From NCBI GenBank assembly GCA_947311845.1, contig CAMZMU010000089.1:26639769-26703768 (forward strand): a DNA stretch of 64,000 nt, written 5' to 3'. This DNA comes from Poa pratensis. Taxonomy: Eukaryota; Streptophyta; Magnoliopsida; Poales; Poaceae. Below are positions 38,069 to 49,728 of this stretch, piece by piece. The position numbers and the translations under genes were made by a program. The notes beneath the pieces are model-generated. The model made no database searches and had not been told where the DNA came from. It saw only the letters and a list, made by a program, of their open reading frames with translations. The stretch's first letter is position 1. The number at the start of each line of letters is the position of its first letter.

Positions 38069-41000
38069 CTCTCAGCCTCAAACTGCTCATACATGAAGAG
38101 GCCTAGCATGAGATGTCCGACCTTAAAACCGTGTTTCAATTAGCAAGATTGAAGTAGTATAAGATATACTGAAGCAATACTTATATTATTGATTTACTAA
38201 GATATGTAGATCCTTAAGAACAGCTGATTTAATTGCACCCCAAAACAGTAACCACATCTGTTGTGTGCGACGCACAATTCCAAAGAAGACATCGACAATT
38301 GACAAGTGAGCTTACTTGGAGATATAGGAGGAGAATCACTTGATCTGGGCCACAGACTAGAAGATGGTGCTGTTTTGGAGTTGTTGCCTTTTGTACTCGA
38401 GTGACCACCTTACGTCTGTATGAGGAAGAATGACTGAATGAGTGCTAACAAATGAAAAATAGGCAAGACAAAAGGCTTAAGGCACATATTTTATTTTTCT
38501 CGAACACATAAAAAAGGGATAATGGAACATTCATATAACTTTTGGCATCATGGAGCCTACTCACCTACGTCAGTCACATGGATTGCTTTATCCTAATTAC
38601 TAGTGCATTTCAGATGGTAGATTAATGATAGTACTAAAGGGAATTCATCCCCTCCTAAAAATGGAAAAGTTAGTACTGAAGGGAAAACTACAGTACAATA
38701 AAACCAGAGGTTCATGATGCTATCAAGACAACTGGAAGTACTTACAATTGATCTGTTGGCGTGTTGGGTGCCTTTTTTTGTTCTTTCCATGTGCTAGCTA
38801 TTTTTTCTTGATCCTGGAAGAGAGAAAACTCGGCCATGCTACTTACTGAACCATCGGTTTCTGTACCCATGGATATGCCACTATCTGATATATCGCTTAA
38901 CCTCCCCTCTGAATCAGCATAACCAAAACTGTCAAGCCCAGGATTAGCTGAGTTTGGACCCATCTCATCTTCAGAGAGCTTGGAAAGTGCCATAATCTCT
39001 CTCTGCTGCTGGATATCATCAACAGACTGCATAGAACTAGCTTCAGAATGCCTGTCACTAATCTCAGAGAAGGTATCAGCATCCGAGCCCCTACTGACAA
39101 AGCCCAGTGCCTTCCCACCAGATGCCGTTCTTCGATGTTGGATTTTGCTTCCCAGAGATGATATTCCTGGGGAGGAGGACGAATGTTTCAGTAAGGAATC
39201 AGCACGTTTTCCTGTCACAGCCCTTGGAGTGTGAGTCTGTAGCTGGTTGATTTCCTCATCTTTCTTTGCAATTTTATCTTTGAGCAGTGAGAGCTGCAGG
39301 GCGAAAAATAATATTAGAGCAATCAAATGATGTATGGAAGTACCTTCTGGTAAATTGGTAATAATTGTCAAAGGTAAGTTCCATTGTCTACACCATCTAT
39401 TATGTATGCATGTGCATAGTTGTATACTACCGCATGAAGGATATTAAAATATATCTGATCAAGAGAAGTTGGCTATAAATTTCTGTTGCCATTGTATCAA
39501 CATTAAATTATTTAGCAAAACGAAATTCTTCACCTGTTCCTTAAATTCTCTGATATCTTTGCCCTCTTTATTCACCTTTGCAACACCTAGTTCCACTCCA
39601 GAAACTCTTTCAGCAAACCTCAAAGTACTTAAACTCTCTGCATAAGATGAGACATCTGGATTGATCTGCACAAACATCAGGGTCTTTGCATGGCCACCTA
39701 CAGATGAATATTTTAAGTTAAAAATTATAAAACATGTAAAACAATGTATATAGCTAATGAGCAACGGTAAGCACCCAATGAACTTTGCAGGACTTGTGTA
39801 AGTTTGCTGTTCCGGTACGGTACATGAGAAGTCTTCTGTGATAAAGAAAATATAACATCTCCAAGAGCAGACAAAGATTTATTAATGTGTTGTGCTTCTC
39901 TGAGTCTATCGCCTGTGACAGCAGAACGGTCCACCCTTTCACTTCCAGCAAGATCAACAAGATGGAGTGCCCCGCGCAAAGTAGCTCCAGTTTTCAAATC
40001 TACACCTTGAACGTTTACAGTGACAACACTGAAAAATACTCAAAATGAGCCTCTTTTTTTAATAGAATCAGGAAAAAAAACCTCTATTAGAATTTAGAAC
40101 ACTAAGATTAACCTGTGAGATCTGCTGCTTCGTTCATTCAGAGCTGTCGCACCCACAGCTCTGTTTCCAAGTCCTGTTCTCATTAACTCAATAACGTCAG
40201 AAGTTGAGTTGACAGGGTGTATTGTTGCATCAGGAACAGCAAGCCCATTGGGATGGCTGACATTCGAAATCCCTAGTGTGTGCAAGTTAAAGGAAATAAG
40301 AGTATGTTCTTTGATCACATCAATTTGCAATCTTCCAGAGGTTTAAGAGGATGTATTATTACAAAATGGACAGATAAGTAGTGTTTCATTAAGGGAGGTA
40401 AAGGGATATCCAACCAAGTTCCAGGTTTCTACACATGTTCGTGAATCAGCAGATCAGTCTAGCTTATAGTTAGGCCTAGGTCAGTTCTTCAGTTGCACTA
40501 ACACTTCTTTCTAATCTAAACACAACAATCGATCTGTTAACCAACACATCGTAGTGTATGCATACTCATCACATGAAAAAACATCAATATGCATGACAAA
40601 TATAGATGAATATCATCAACCATCGATGTAAACTTATGGACAAAAGGATATTTCTTCTCTGAACCATTGCTGGCCAAAAGATCATGGATTTGTTCATTGT
40701 ATATCTCAATCATTTGAACACTAACATCATACATGACTGTATCTCCACGATTGCGCGATATAAGGAACAGGTCATTCAGAGCTCTAAAATTGACACCCAA
40801 TTCCTCCTCGGTTGCATTTTCAGGTCCAGTCTGAGATATTGATTAAAAGGCACAATAAACAGGTTGTAACATTATAACTGCCAATAAAGAATGGTTATAA
40901 TTCTCAAAAAACCAAATAGAAGATTCTAGTGTGGAGATGTTCATACCATTGTGTAGGTTTTTCCTGATCCAGTTTGACCATATGCGAAAATGCAAACATT

Positions 41001-44000
41001 ATAGCCATCAAGGACAGATCTAATTAGTGGCTGAATGTCCTTGAATACCTCATCTAGAAAAATAAATAAATCAATAAATCAACACACACAGTATACGTCC
41101 ACTGAACAAATCTGATCCTTGAAGATGAGCAGGCCACATTTTCATTTGTACCTTGGGAAGCAGTGGGGCCAAGAACTTTGTTAAATTTGAACAATTTGCT
41201 CCCCTCTTTTCTATTTTTGTAGGATTTGCTAAAGTTAGTTCACCCTTGTCACCTATAAATTCAGTTGTACAAGACTTATGATCCTCATTAGGAAGAAAAG
41301 GTCTTATCCGGCAATAGACTCTGATATTTCCTGATCAACAAGACAAAACTCTGAGAAAATTGATACAATAATAAGATCAGCATGTAAAATACATTGATGG
41401 TGCATGCATAGCTACCTTTTAGCTCCTGAACCTCGTTGTGCAATTTTCTGTTTTCTTCAAGAGTAGCATGATAGTTTTCTGCAGCATTCGTCAATACCTT
41501 AAGGCTTTGTCCTGCATAATTGCATCAATATGTAAGTTACAAAGTAATAACTACAATAAGTCCATTAATTGTCCACTGCATTTGTTCATACCAAGGCCAC
41601 TAAGTTCATCAGACCATATTTTCTGGCAGTTTTGGATTTCATGCCTAATGGAAACAGAAGATAACCTCAAATCCTGATAGGGGAAAAGTTTCAACTTAAA
41701 TTGACGACTTCATCAATTGTTATTAGAAATATAGAGGAAAATACAAAATTTATTTAACCAATCAATACCTGAACATTCTGTATCTGTAGACCTACAAATT
41801 GGTTCAGCATTGTTTCCTTCTCCGCCCAAGATTGGATTCTTGATTCCAACAAGTCTTCAAGATATCTTCTCTCTTAGTAGAGTTTTCTAGCTTTAGTTCT
41901 ACTTCCTTTATCCTGTATTCGAACTCCCTATTTTCCTGCAAAGCTGTTGTCTTCAATTCTTGAATGTATGTCTCATGTGATCTTCTTGCTATGGCAAGCT
42001 CTTGTCTGAGTTGTGATATTACATTGGCACTGTTCTCCTTATCCTTCAGAAGCTTAAGTACATCTTCCTTCTTAGACTCTAACAGGTTGTGGCTCTCTTC
42101 ATATGATGATTTGGTAGCTTCTAGTTGCAACCTTAATCTCATAATTGTATCTTTATTCTTCTCTTTCTCCTTCATCAAACTAATGAGTTCATCATCCTTA
42201 TACATAATTGGCTTAGCTATAGGTTCATTTGCCGATTGATTTCTCTCTTCATCCTTGCCTTTACTCAAGCTAACCATATCTTCCTTCTCCTTTATCAACC
42301 TAACCATTTCTTCCTTCTCTTTCATCAATCGAATTATGTCTTCCTTGTCATTCAACAATCTAGCCATTTCTTCCTTATCCTTTGTCAACCTAGTTACACT
42401 TTCCTTGTCCTTCATTAACTTTGTCAGATCTTCCTCAACTAAACGCCTTTTCTCTTGAAGTTTATCTCTCTCCATCTGCAGGAAGATGATTTTTTAATAA
42501 AACAAAATGGATTGTAAGCATCATTGTCTTATGAGTAAATTGCACTATGGACGAGGTGATACTACTAGTTGCAGTTTCGACCAAGTATGTTCAAAAAATG
42601 CATTTACACCAATGTGTCCCAGTTAAAATTGTAGTTTGGACCAGGTTTCTCCAGTTCAAAGAAAACCTGCCAGGTTCAACCCATATGACCTCACATTTCA
42701 TGTACTATGCCAATTCCTCTATTTACTAAATGTTAGGTGCCACGTCACTACTCTCATTTTTCCTCCTTCAACTCTATTTTTTCCTCCTAGATCCAACTAG
42801 ACTTGACAGGTAAGACCAGGTCAATGAACCATTTGTTTTTTCACGAAACAGCAAAATCTGGTCCAAATTGCAATTTCATTTTGATCTCGCTGTGCAAAGC
42901 CCAACATTGGACATATATGTTCCAAATTGCAACAAGGATACCTGATCCAGTGTACAATGTAATATTTCAATATTTGCTGAGAAGTCAAACGTTTCTATTA
43001 TCCCTGGTATCGAGAAATTCAAACTCTTGGTTTCTTTCCTTCTTAATGCACTGACAAGCAACGGTTTTGTATGTACTAATTCCCTCAGAAAGTATTTCTC
43101 TTGTCAGAATTGAGTGAGAAAATATAGAGATGACATCAAATGGAAGATTTGATGGGAAAAATAGCTAACATTTTAAATTCTGAGAGACATATGTAAATAA
43201 TGAAATAATGGTAGTATGAAGAAGTAACCGAAGCTAGATGAGAAACAAACCTTCATCTGTTGCACAGGGTCTGCAGCAACCTGGAAAACAATTAAGAAAA
43301 CAATATAATGAAGGAGATAAGGTATTTACACTGATATCAAGATCACTATTACCAACACTTACATGTGCTTTATCATTTGTTGCACTTGAGCTTTGTACTT
43401 GCCCACCGTTCCCATTTGCTAGTGCTTCTAGCACTCTTATCCTTGATTTATATTTCTCTTCACGTGCTTTCATAAGGTTGTTTTGCTGCATACAAGTAAC
43501 AATTACAACAAGAGCAATCTGAGAAATAAGTGTTCACAAGTACTTACATTTCTTATATGCTCTGCCATTGTAGAAATACGTCGTTCAATCTCCAGTACGA
43601 TCCTTCTCACCAAGCAAGCGATATGCTGTGCAAAGAACACTGTCTTCATATTCAAAAGGATGATAGGAGTTTAAAACATAAAAATACCAGAATGTACGAA
43701 AGGAATAAACTAACTGCATTGCTTTTGAATAGCCTACATAAGGAATTTCTCCATTCTTCCTCTCAATAACCTCATCAAGGATGCCATTCACAACACTCAA
43801 AAGTGACTGCGTAGGGGCATTCTGCAATTTTAATTTCGTCATGCAGAGAATTAAAATAAAATTTGATGCTAAAATAATTCTAACAAGTATATTTTACTAC
43901 CCGGCACTTACATCCAAGCTGGTGGATTTCATCATCTCTGAAATTTTACAACTTGGCAGATCAGAATAATCTCCTTGTCTAAGTTGGAAGACTTCATGAA

Positions 44001-45795
44001 AATTGCGCCCAGAATGTCGTGATATAGAAGATAGTTCAGGCCGGGGTACAGAAGATAATAGTTCTACAGTAAAAAAAGATGTTTAACCGATAACTGAACA
44101 TGTTCCATATCTTAATAGCTCTACTGTAATGACAAAAAATGTATAAACCTATGATCTATTCAGCAGTACACCTTGATAGTTAAGTTATGATTTCTTCTAC
44201 ATTTCGATCTTCAGGAAATCAGGAATAATGGAACATCTCTGTGCAGTACACTCAGCCTACCCTCGCTGGTTATTCATAATTCTGGTAGCTAATCCCCTTA
44301 CCAAAGCTTTGCACACGTAAAATAAGATCTCACCTGACGTAGCCGGACTTTTGGAGATCTTTTGTTGCATCGTTTCCATTTGTTTGCTATCTTCTCTCAC
44401 TTCAGAAGTTTGTGTGACCTGACCGTTCTCTCTTGTGGGCAATTCCATGCTGTGCTGCCTGCCATTTTGTGGTAGGGTACAATTCCTGCCTTCTCCAGCA
44501 TGGAGGACAAACTGATCCCTTAGTGCCAGAACACAGGCAACCACAGCTGACACTGGGCCCTAAATTAATGCCAATAGTGTCGATAAGGAAAATGGAATGA
44601 TACCAGGAAGATAAAGTTGATATGGCAGAAAGAGCTGGAACAAACATTTTCCTTGGCAAAATCGCACAGCGAGCAACAATTATTGTCAGAAGATTTGCAT
44701 AATACTGCAATACATTAAACACTGGGGCACTCAAATATCTTATATTAACTTCAGCATTAAACAACCAACGAGTCAGGCAGCTTGCGATCTTTACAATGAT
44801 AAATTAGATTAGAATTTCCCGTATCAAGCTTTTCATTAGCACATAAGACTAGCCCACGCTAAGTATCCACAACTCAGTGCTCTAGAGTCTAGACACAACA
44901 ATTTAATCCATTGTTTCCTCCGAAAAAAATCGTTTTACCGCATCATTTCACAACCACACTGAATTTGAAGCTCAGATAGTCATCTTGTGAGCGATAACTG
45001 AAAGTTTTCTTGTTGGGGAGTTGGAGGCTACCGTTAAACCACATTCAGCATCCACTACCAGTTAAGTTCGAAAAGGACAGATGAATCTGTCAGTTGCCCA
45101 CACAACAAACCGTCCAACGACAACCTAGAGCGAAAACGAAGTCCTAACTTGTTGGACGCGAACCTCTACCTGACAGCAAACAACGTCACACCGGACACCG
45201 GAGTAGTCCCTATCTATGGGTGACGGGTCAACGGGTAATCCAAAAATATGAACGCCGATCACCGATTGCTGCTGACGCCACGAAGAAGAAACACGTACCG
45301 TGTCGAGGTCGGAGGGGGTGAAGCTGGGAAGGCCCATCCGCTCCACGGCCGCGAGGAACCGCCCGACATCCGACGCCGCCGCTCCGTCCTGCGGCGATCA
45401 ATGACCAGGCAAATTTTCTCGGAACAAGGGTGAATCGCGGCGCGGCGTGGCGCAGGAGATGTGTATGAGGGATGGCGTACCTGGTCGCGCGGCGTCGCGG
45501 GGCACGTGAGCTTGTCGAGCGCGGCGCAGAGCAGTGCGCCGTCGGCGAGCACGGCCCTGAGGTCGTCGTCCGAGGCGCGCGGCGGCGGGAGCGGCAGCGC
45601 CGACCCCCGGAGCAGCGCGCGCAGCCACGCGACCGCCTCCGATCGCCGCCGCTCCGCTGCTAGAAGAAGAGAAATGGTCGAACGAGTGAGTAAATAGCCA
45701 TCATCGGCGTAAGGTGGGGGCGACAGTAATTCGGAGGTCGAGAGGGTTATACCAGATTCGTCGGCGGTGGCGGTGGCGGTGGCGGCGGCGGACAT
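37251..45795 (-). CDS. KIN14: Kinesin-14 with calponin-homology domain, frameshifted
   Basis: Plant KIN-14 motors move toward microtubule minus ends; CH-domain members also bind actin. Minus-strand exons: 45795-45753, 45659-45481, 45388-45299, 44559-44334, 44063-43912, 43821-43738, 43625-43548, 43485-43363, 43280-43251, 42475-41769, 41673-41592, 41511-41416, 41331-41156, 41053-40947, 40830-40652, 40277-40113, 40028-39775, 39697-39534, 39293-38746, 38415-38316, 37333-37251. About 1221 residues once three small indels are allowed for: CH domain (about 15-125), coiled coil (336-630), motor (630-970) with [21 protein letters not shown] and [14 protein letters not shown], then a serine-rich tail ending NTPKRWN. 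The KIN-14 neck [21 protein letters not shown] joins exons 12-13. Frame breaks lie at 41861-41880, 41201-41220 and 38371-38380. The tail exons are the least certain. Confidence 0.85.
38031..38064 (+). repeat. (AG)17 microsatellite
   Basis: Perfect AG dinucleotide run in the intron before the last coding exon of the kinesin gene. Confidence 0.9.
40278..40651 (-). other. U12-type AT-AC intron in the kinesin motor domain
   Basis: Exon 15 ends at 40652 and the intron begins ATATCCTTTT, the canonical U12-type 5' splice site; there is no GT donor in phase here. The intron ends TTTCCTTTAACTTGCACAC: a U12 branch-site match (TTTCCTTTAAC) with its A 9-10 nt before an AC terminus. Splicing there joins ...[18 protein letters not shown] in phase (2 to 1), exactly restoring the conserved KIN-14 sequence around Switch I. 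Splicing would need the minor spliceosome. Confidence 0.85.
42242..42421 (-). repeat. Six 30-bp repeats encoding a charged decapeptide
   Basis: In kinesin exon 10, six consecutive 10-residue units fit [RKS]-L-x-[KN]-[DEG]-K-[ED]-x-[MIV]-x, for example [30 protein letters not shown] and [10 protein letters not shown]. The period is exactly 10 codons. They are in the coiled-coil region before the motor. A decad is unusual for a coiled coil, which favours 7 or 11. Confidence 0.85.
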
Positions 45796-45799
45796 GGAA

Positions 45800-46736
45800 G
45801 GCGAGCGCGGCGGACGGGGGCCTACAAGGGAAGGGAGGGGGTTCGGAGTCGAGAGCCGTTTGACCAGGAGGAGGGAGCGCGCGCCGGGGAGGAAGAGGCG
45901 TGGCGGGCGACGTGCCGCGCTGTCTGCTGTGGGACTAGATTTGGGGTGTTTTTTTTTGTTCTTGGTCGTGTCTTGGACTGGATTATTCTCGCCTGCGGAA
46001 GGTGGCACTCGGCACAGCACACAGCAGAAACTTCACCGAAGACTGTTTATTTCCTTCACTGTTTCATGAACCGTCCAAATTAAGTACTGTATGATTGTTT
46101 TCTTAATGTACCAACCGAACTTATTAGGTCTTACTTATTCTGGACTCTGGAGGTCTTGCTACGAGATGGAGGATGTTCAGGTACATACCAAGTCGGATAA
46201 TTCGTTCATATTATGGCTCTTTCAATCAGTTTCCAATAACAGTATCTACTCATGTGAGTCAACACATCGCCTCCCTCTTAGACCATCTATTGATGGGAGT
46301 TGGATCTTCTTATAATGAAATCTCTCCTACCACTTGTATAAACACGAGAAGAACACACCTACACGCGCTCCTTCTCACGACGTGCGCGCGTCGGTTCTGG
46401 GAATGAGCCGAGCCAAGATAGCACACGAAGCTGAAACATTTTATAATAAATACAAATGGATTGTTGTTTGGCTTCGCTCGCTGCTTGTTCGGTTCACCTC
46501 CCGTCTCTTCGTTTGCTCTTCTGCCGAGATTGTTCGCCTCTATCACGGTGTCTAGATAAGAGAGGTCGCTCCTCTCAGATAGACACACCACAACACACAC
46601 ATGCGCCTGCCCTTTTTTTTACAGCTAAAGCCTGACGGCATTTATTCATTAGACTAAAGCTTCTCCAATTGCACAAGTGCAATCAGAAAGCCAGGGATTA
46701 CATCCAAGTTCATAGAAGAGTTCAAACTAAGGGCTT
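45800..46736. other. Kinesin promoter side and flank of the CACTA element
   Basis: GC-rich leader sequence just upstream of the kinesin ATG (45795), then unremarkable intergenic DNA up to the CACTA left end. No gene recognised. Confidence 0.4.
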
Positions 46737-48673
46737 CACTACTACAGATCCGAGCATTACAGCCACATCCTGGCCATGGGTCTCAGCCGGTTTTCCCATC
46801 CGGCTCGGAGCAACAGTTGAGGATAATCCAGCTGCGAGGAGCCGGTTCTGAAGTCCGACTGGAAAACTAGCCCCTCAGACGGTTCTTAAAATGACCCGCC
46901 TCTGCAACCCGAGGCTGGCGTATTTTCGAGCCGTCGCTGGCGACAGAGGCGGCCAATGCCTACGACCGCTTCCGAGGTCCGGTTCATCCGAATTTTAATG
47001 GACTATCTGGAATGGCACAAGCAGCGGTCGTGACTAATAAGAGTCTCTCTCCAGGCAAGCGGCCCATTTTAAAAACCGCTTCCAGATCTGCGGACCGTCC
47101 GGTGTTTCTCGAGCATTACAACCGGATTTGGAAGCCTGCGATTCATTTTAAAAACCGCTTCCAGATTGTGCTACCAGTTTCAACCGGGTCCAGACCATTT
47201 ATATTTTCAAATTGGCGGTAACTCATTGTTTAGTGCAGTTACAGTGCATACACCGAAATATAAATGTTCCAATGGGACGACAAATCCACAACTAAGCTAG
47301 GTAACACCATACACAAGGAGAAGTTTGAAAATCATATGTGTCTAACCACAAACACACCGTCGGGCATCTGATCCATCACCTTTCCAATGAAATTTGCCAT
47401 TTCCAAGCGGAGCTCTCCTATATAGTTGCCCGGCAGTTCATTCTCCTCAAGTTGCGGATGCTGCAGATAATGAGCTCTAATTGTTATGAATGATTATGAG
47501 CAATTACACAAAAATGTGATTTGCAAAACAGAAGATGTTTTAATACCTCGCATTTTACTCCATTTGTGATCCAATCCATCATCATGTTAATATGGTTGGT
47601 GAAAGAGCATGTGTTGCCCCATGTGTGGTTTTGGTAATTAATGACAATCTCTATGGACTAATGTTTGCATTGAGATATCTTTATAGATCGAGTCCATGAA
47701 GAAGTTTGGAGTTCATGTGTTGGACTCTAGAAAAGTATATGATGACCAAGGTTCTATCCGAGGATTTATATATGAAGGATGGTCATGTGTAGAGATGAGC
47801 TTATTGCAAGAGTGGCTTGGAAAAGAAGATTGAGTGAAGATTCATGTTTATCTCCAAGCCATCATCATATCAAGACAAGAAGAATATGAAGCGCAGGTGG
47901 ATTCATGAAGACGGAGCTTAGCGAGGCTCTCCCATAATGGAGTATGGGGGAGCATTTGGAGATGTCTTCATCAAGCATGTGCTAGCAAGCGCAAATCAAG
48001 AAAAGTGGTCCACTTGAAGAGATCAAGATCGTCATCATCTAGCTCAAGTGGAATGCGCAAGGCAAAGGTATGATCTTGATAGGGTTTCTATTTTACCGGT
48101 CTCATGGTATTAGTGGGAGACCGGGTTATAGGATAAATGCCGTACTATCAAGAGGGGCTCTCAAGTGAGTAACTTGATCGCATCTTTGTGGAGAGCTCAA
48201 ACCTTTGCATACTTGGCATTATCATCTTTCTTGGTTATTATTTGGCTTTTATCCATGTGAGAATTTAGAGCTTGTGTTCATCTCCATACCAAGCTCTAGT
48301 TCACCGAAAACGGATTTCGTATTGACAACTTGTTGCGTTTTCGGTTTTGGAGGTTTTGCCGGTTCATCTTGTTATAGAGAGGTTTTACCTCTCTACATTT
48401 GATTTCCTCCTCACATGATGGACTATGATGTTTCTACATCGAAAACGGAGTCCGGATGAAAACTTGTTTGCATTCTCGGCTTTGGAAATATTATCGGTCC
48501 ACCTCGAGATAGGATCCACACCTCCCATGTGTGATATCTCCTCCATATTTGTGAAATATTTGTGACCACTTGTTTGCATTTGTCGTTACCTTTCCAACGC
48601 AATTGGATTCATCTCATTTGGAGTTCATATGAGAAAGTTATCGCATTTCAGGTTTCAGGATGAAATCCTGTCA

Positions 48674-49020
48674 GCGGTAGTACCGCCGTATCGGGCGGTA
48701 GTACCGCTGGCCCTGGGCTGGGAAGCCTCAGCGGCAGTACCGCTCCCAGTACCGCCGAGATTCATCTTCGGACGCAATGTGCGGTACTGGCAGCGGCACT
48801 GCCAGCGGTAGTACCGCCCGGGGTTTCTTGCGCAGCCCGAAGCGGCGGTAGTGCCGCCCGCACTACCGCCAAAAGTGGCCTCTGGGGCCCATGTGCGGCA
48901 GTACCGCCCGGAGCAGCGGTACTACCGCTGGCTCGGGCTGTAGGCCCCGGTCTGCGCCTGTTTTGACCGCAGCGCAGGAGGCGCCGGCGGTAGTACCGCC
49001 CGGGGCAGCGTACTACCGCT
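48674..49020 (+). repeat. Array of GCGGTA-G-TACCGC near-palindromes
   Basis: Eight or nine units of GCGGTAGTACCGC, or one-base variants (GCGGCAGTACCGC, GCGGTACTACCGC), at about 48674, 48695, 48731, 48805, 48844, 48896, 48916, 48987 and 49008. Arms GCGGTA/TACCGC flank a single central base. It is equivalent in position to the CCGGAATATCCGG array of copy A. Confidence 0.9.
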
Positions 49021-49390
49021 GGCTCGGGCTGGAGCAGCCAACGGCTCCTTTTTGGGGGAACCTATTTAAGGGGCTTTCTTCCCCAATGGTTCCCCAATCT
49101 TCTTGAGCTCGTTTTTCTCTCTCCTCCATTGTTGCAAAGCTCAAAACAACAAGATCTCCCAATCCCTCCACCCAAACTCGTTGATCTTTGGAGGATTGAA
49201 GGAGAAGACCTAGATCTACATTTCCACCGAGCCGTTTCTCCTCTAAGTGAGTGGAACCCTTTCGATCTAGTTCTTGAAGTTCCATTTGTTGTGTTCTTCT
49301 TTGTTCTTCCTCTCTTCTCCCCCACAAGCATTTGTTGCTTTGGTGGGATTTGGGAGTGAAGGACTTGAGCACTGCGTGTGTTCTTGCCTT

Positions 49391-49728
49391 TGCTTTTGTG
49401 CATAGGTTTGCCTTTGCTTTTGTGCATAGGTTTGCTCTCTCCACGAGGATTCGTGGAAGTGAAGATTGTGAGCTTGTTACTCTTGGGTCGTTGGACCCTA
49501 GACGGTGTTCTTGTGACCTTTTGTGGTCAACGCCTTTTGTGGCGAGTGGCGCCTTTTGTGGCGTTGCAAGGCCTTTTGTGGCCGCTTGGGTGCTCCCAAT
49601 CCTTTGTGGGTTGTGCCTCAAGTTTGTTGTAAGGGACTCGATTTCCGCCCAAAAGGAAATCAATAGTGGAAGGTGAACCGAGCTTTTGTGCGAGGTTCAT
49701 CGGAGTATAGGGTGAAGCCTTTTGTGGC
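49391..49728 (+). repeat. Mini-hairpin series with a constant TTTTGT loop
   Basis: Stem-TTTTGT-stem units: TGC/GCA (49391-49402 and 49415-49426), TGACC/GGTCA (49514-49529), CGCC/GGCG (49531-49544 and 49550-49563), GGCC/GGCC (49570-49583) and GCC/GGC (49717-49728). The loop is constant while the stems change in both arms. Copy A has related units with 3-bp stems (ACC/GGT, GCC/GGC, TGC/GCA). Confidence 0.8.

Noticed and set aside
45259..46020. Single long 253-codon frame at the kinesin 5' end
   Set aside because: It contains the true start (45795) and the CH-domain start but runs through two introns with good GT-AG sites; the spliced model matches the family better.
48674..49020. CRISPR-like array
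   Set aside because: Repeats are short palindromes with irregular spacing inside a plant retroelement; no spacer structure and no cas genes.
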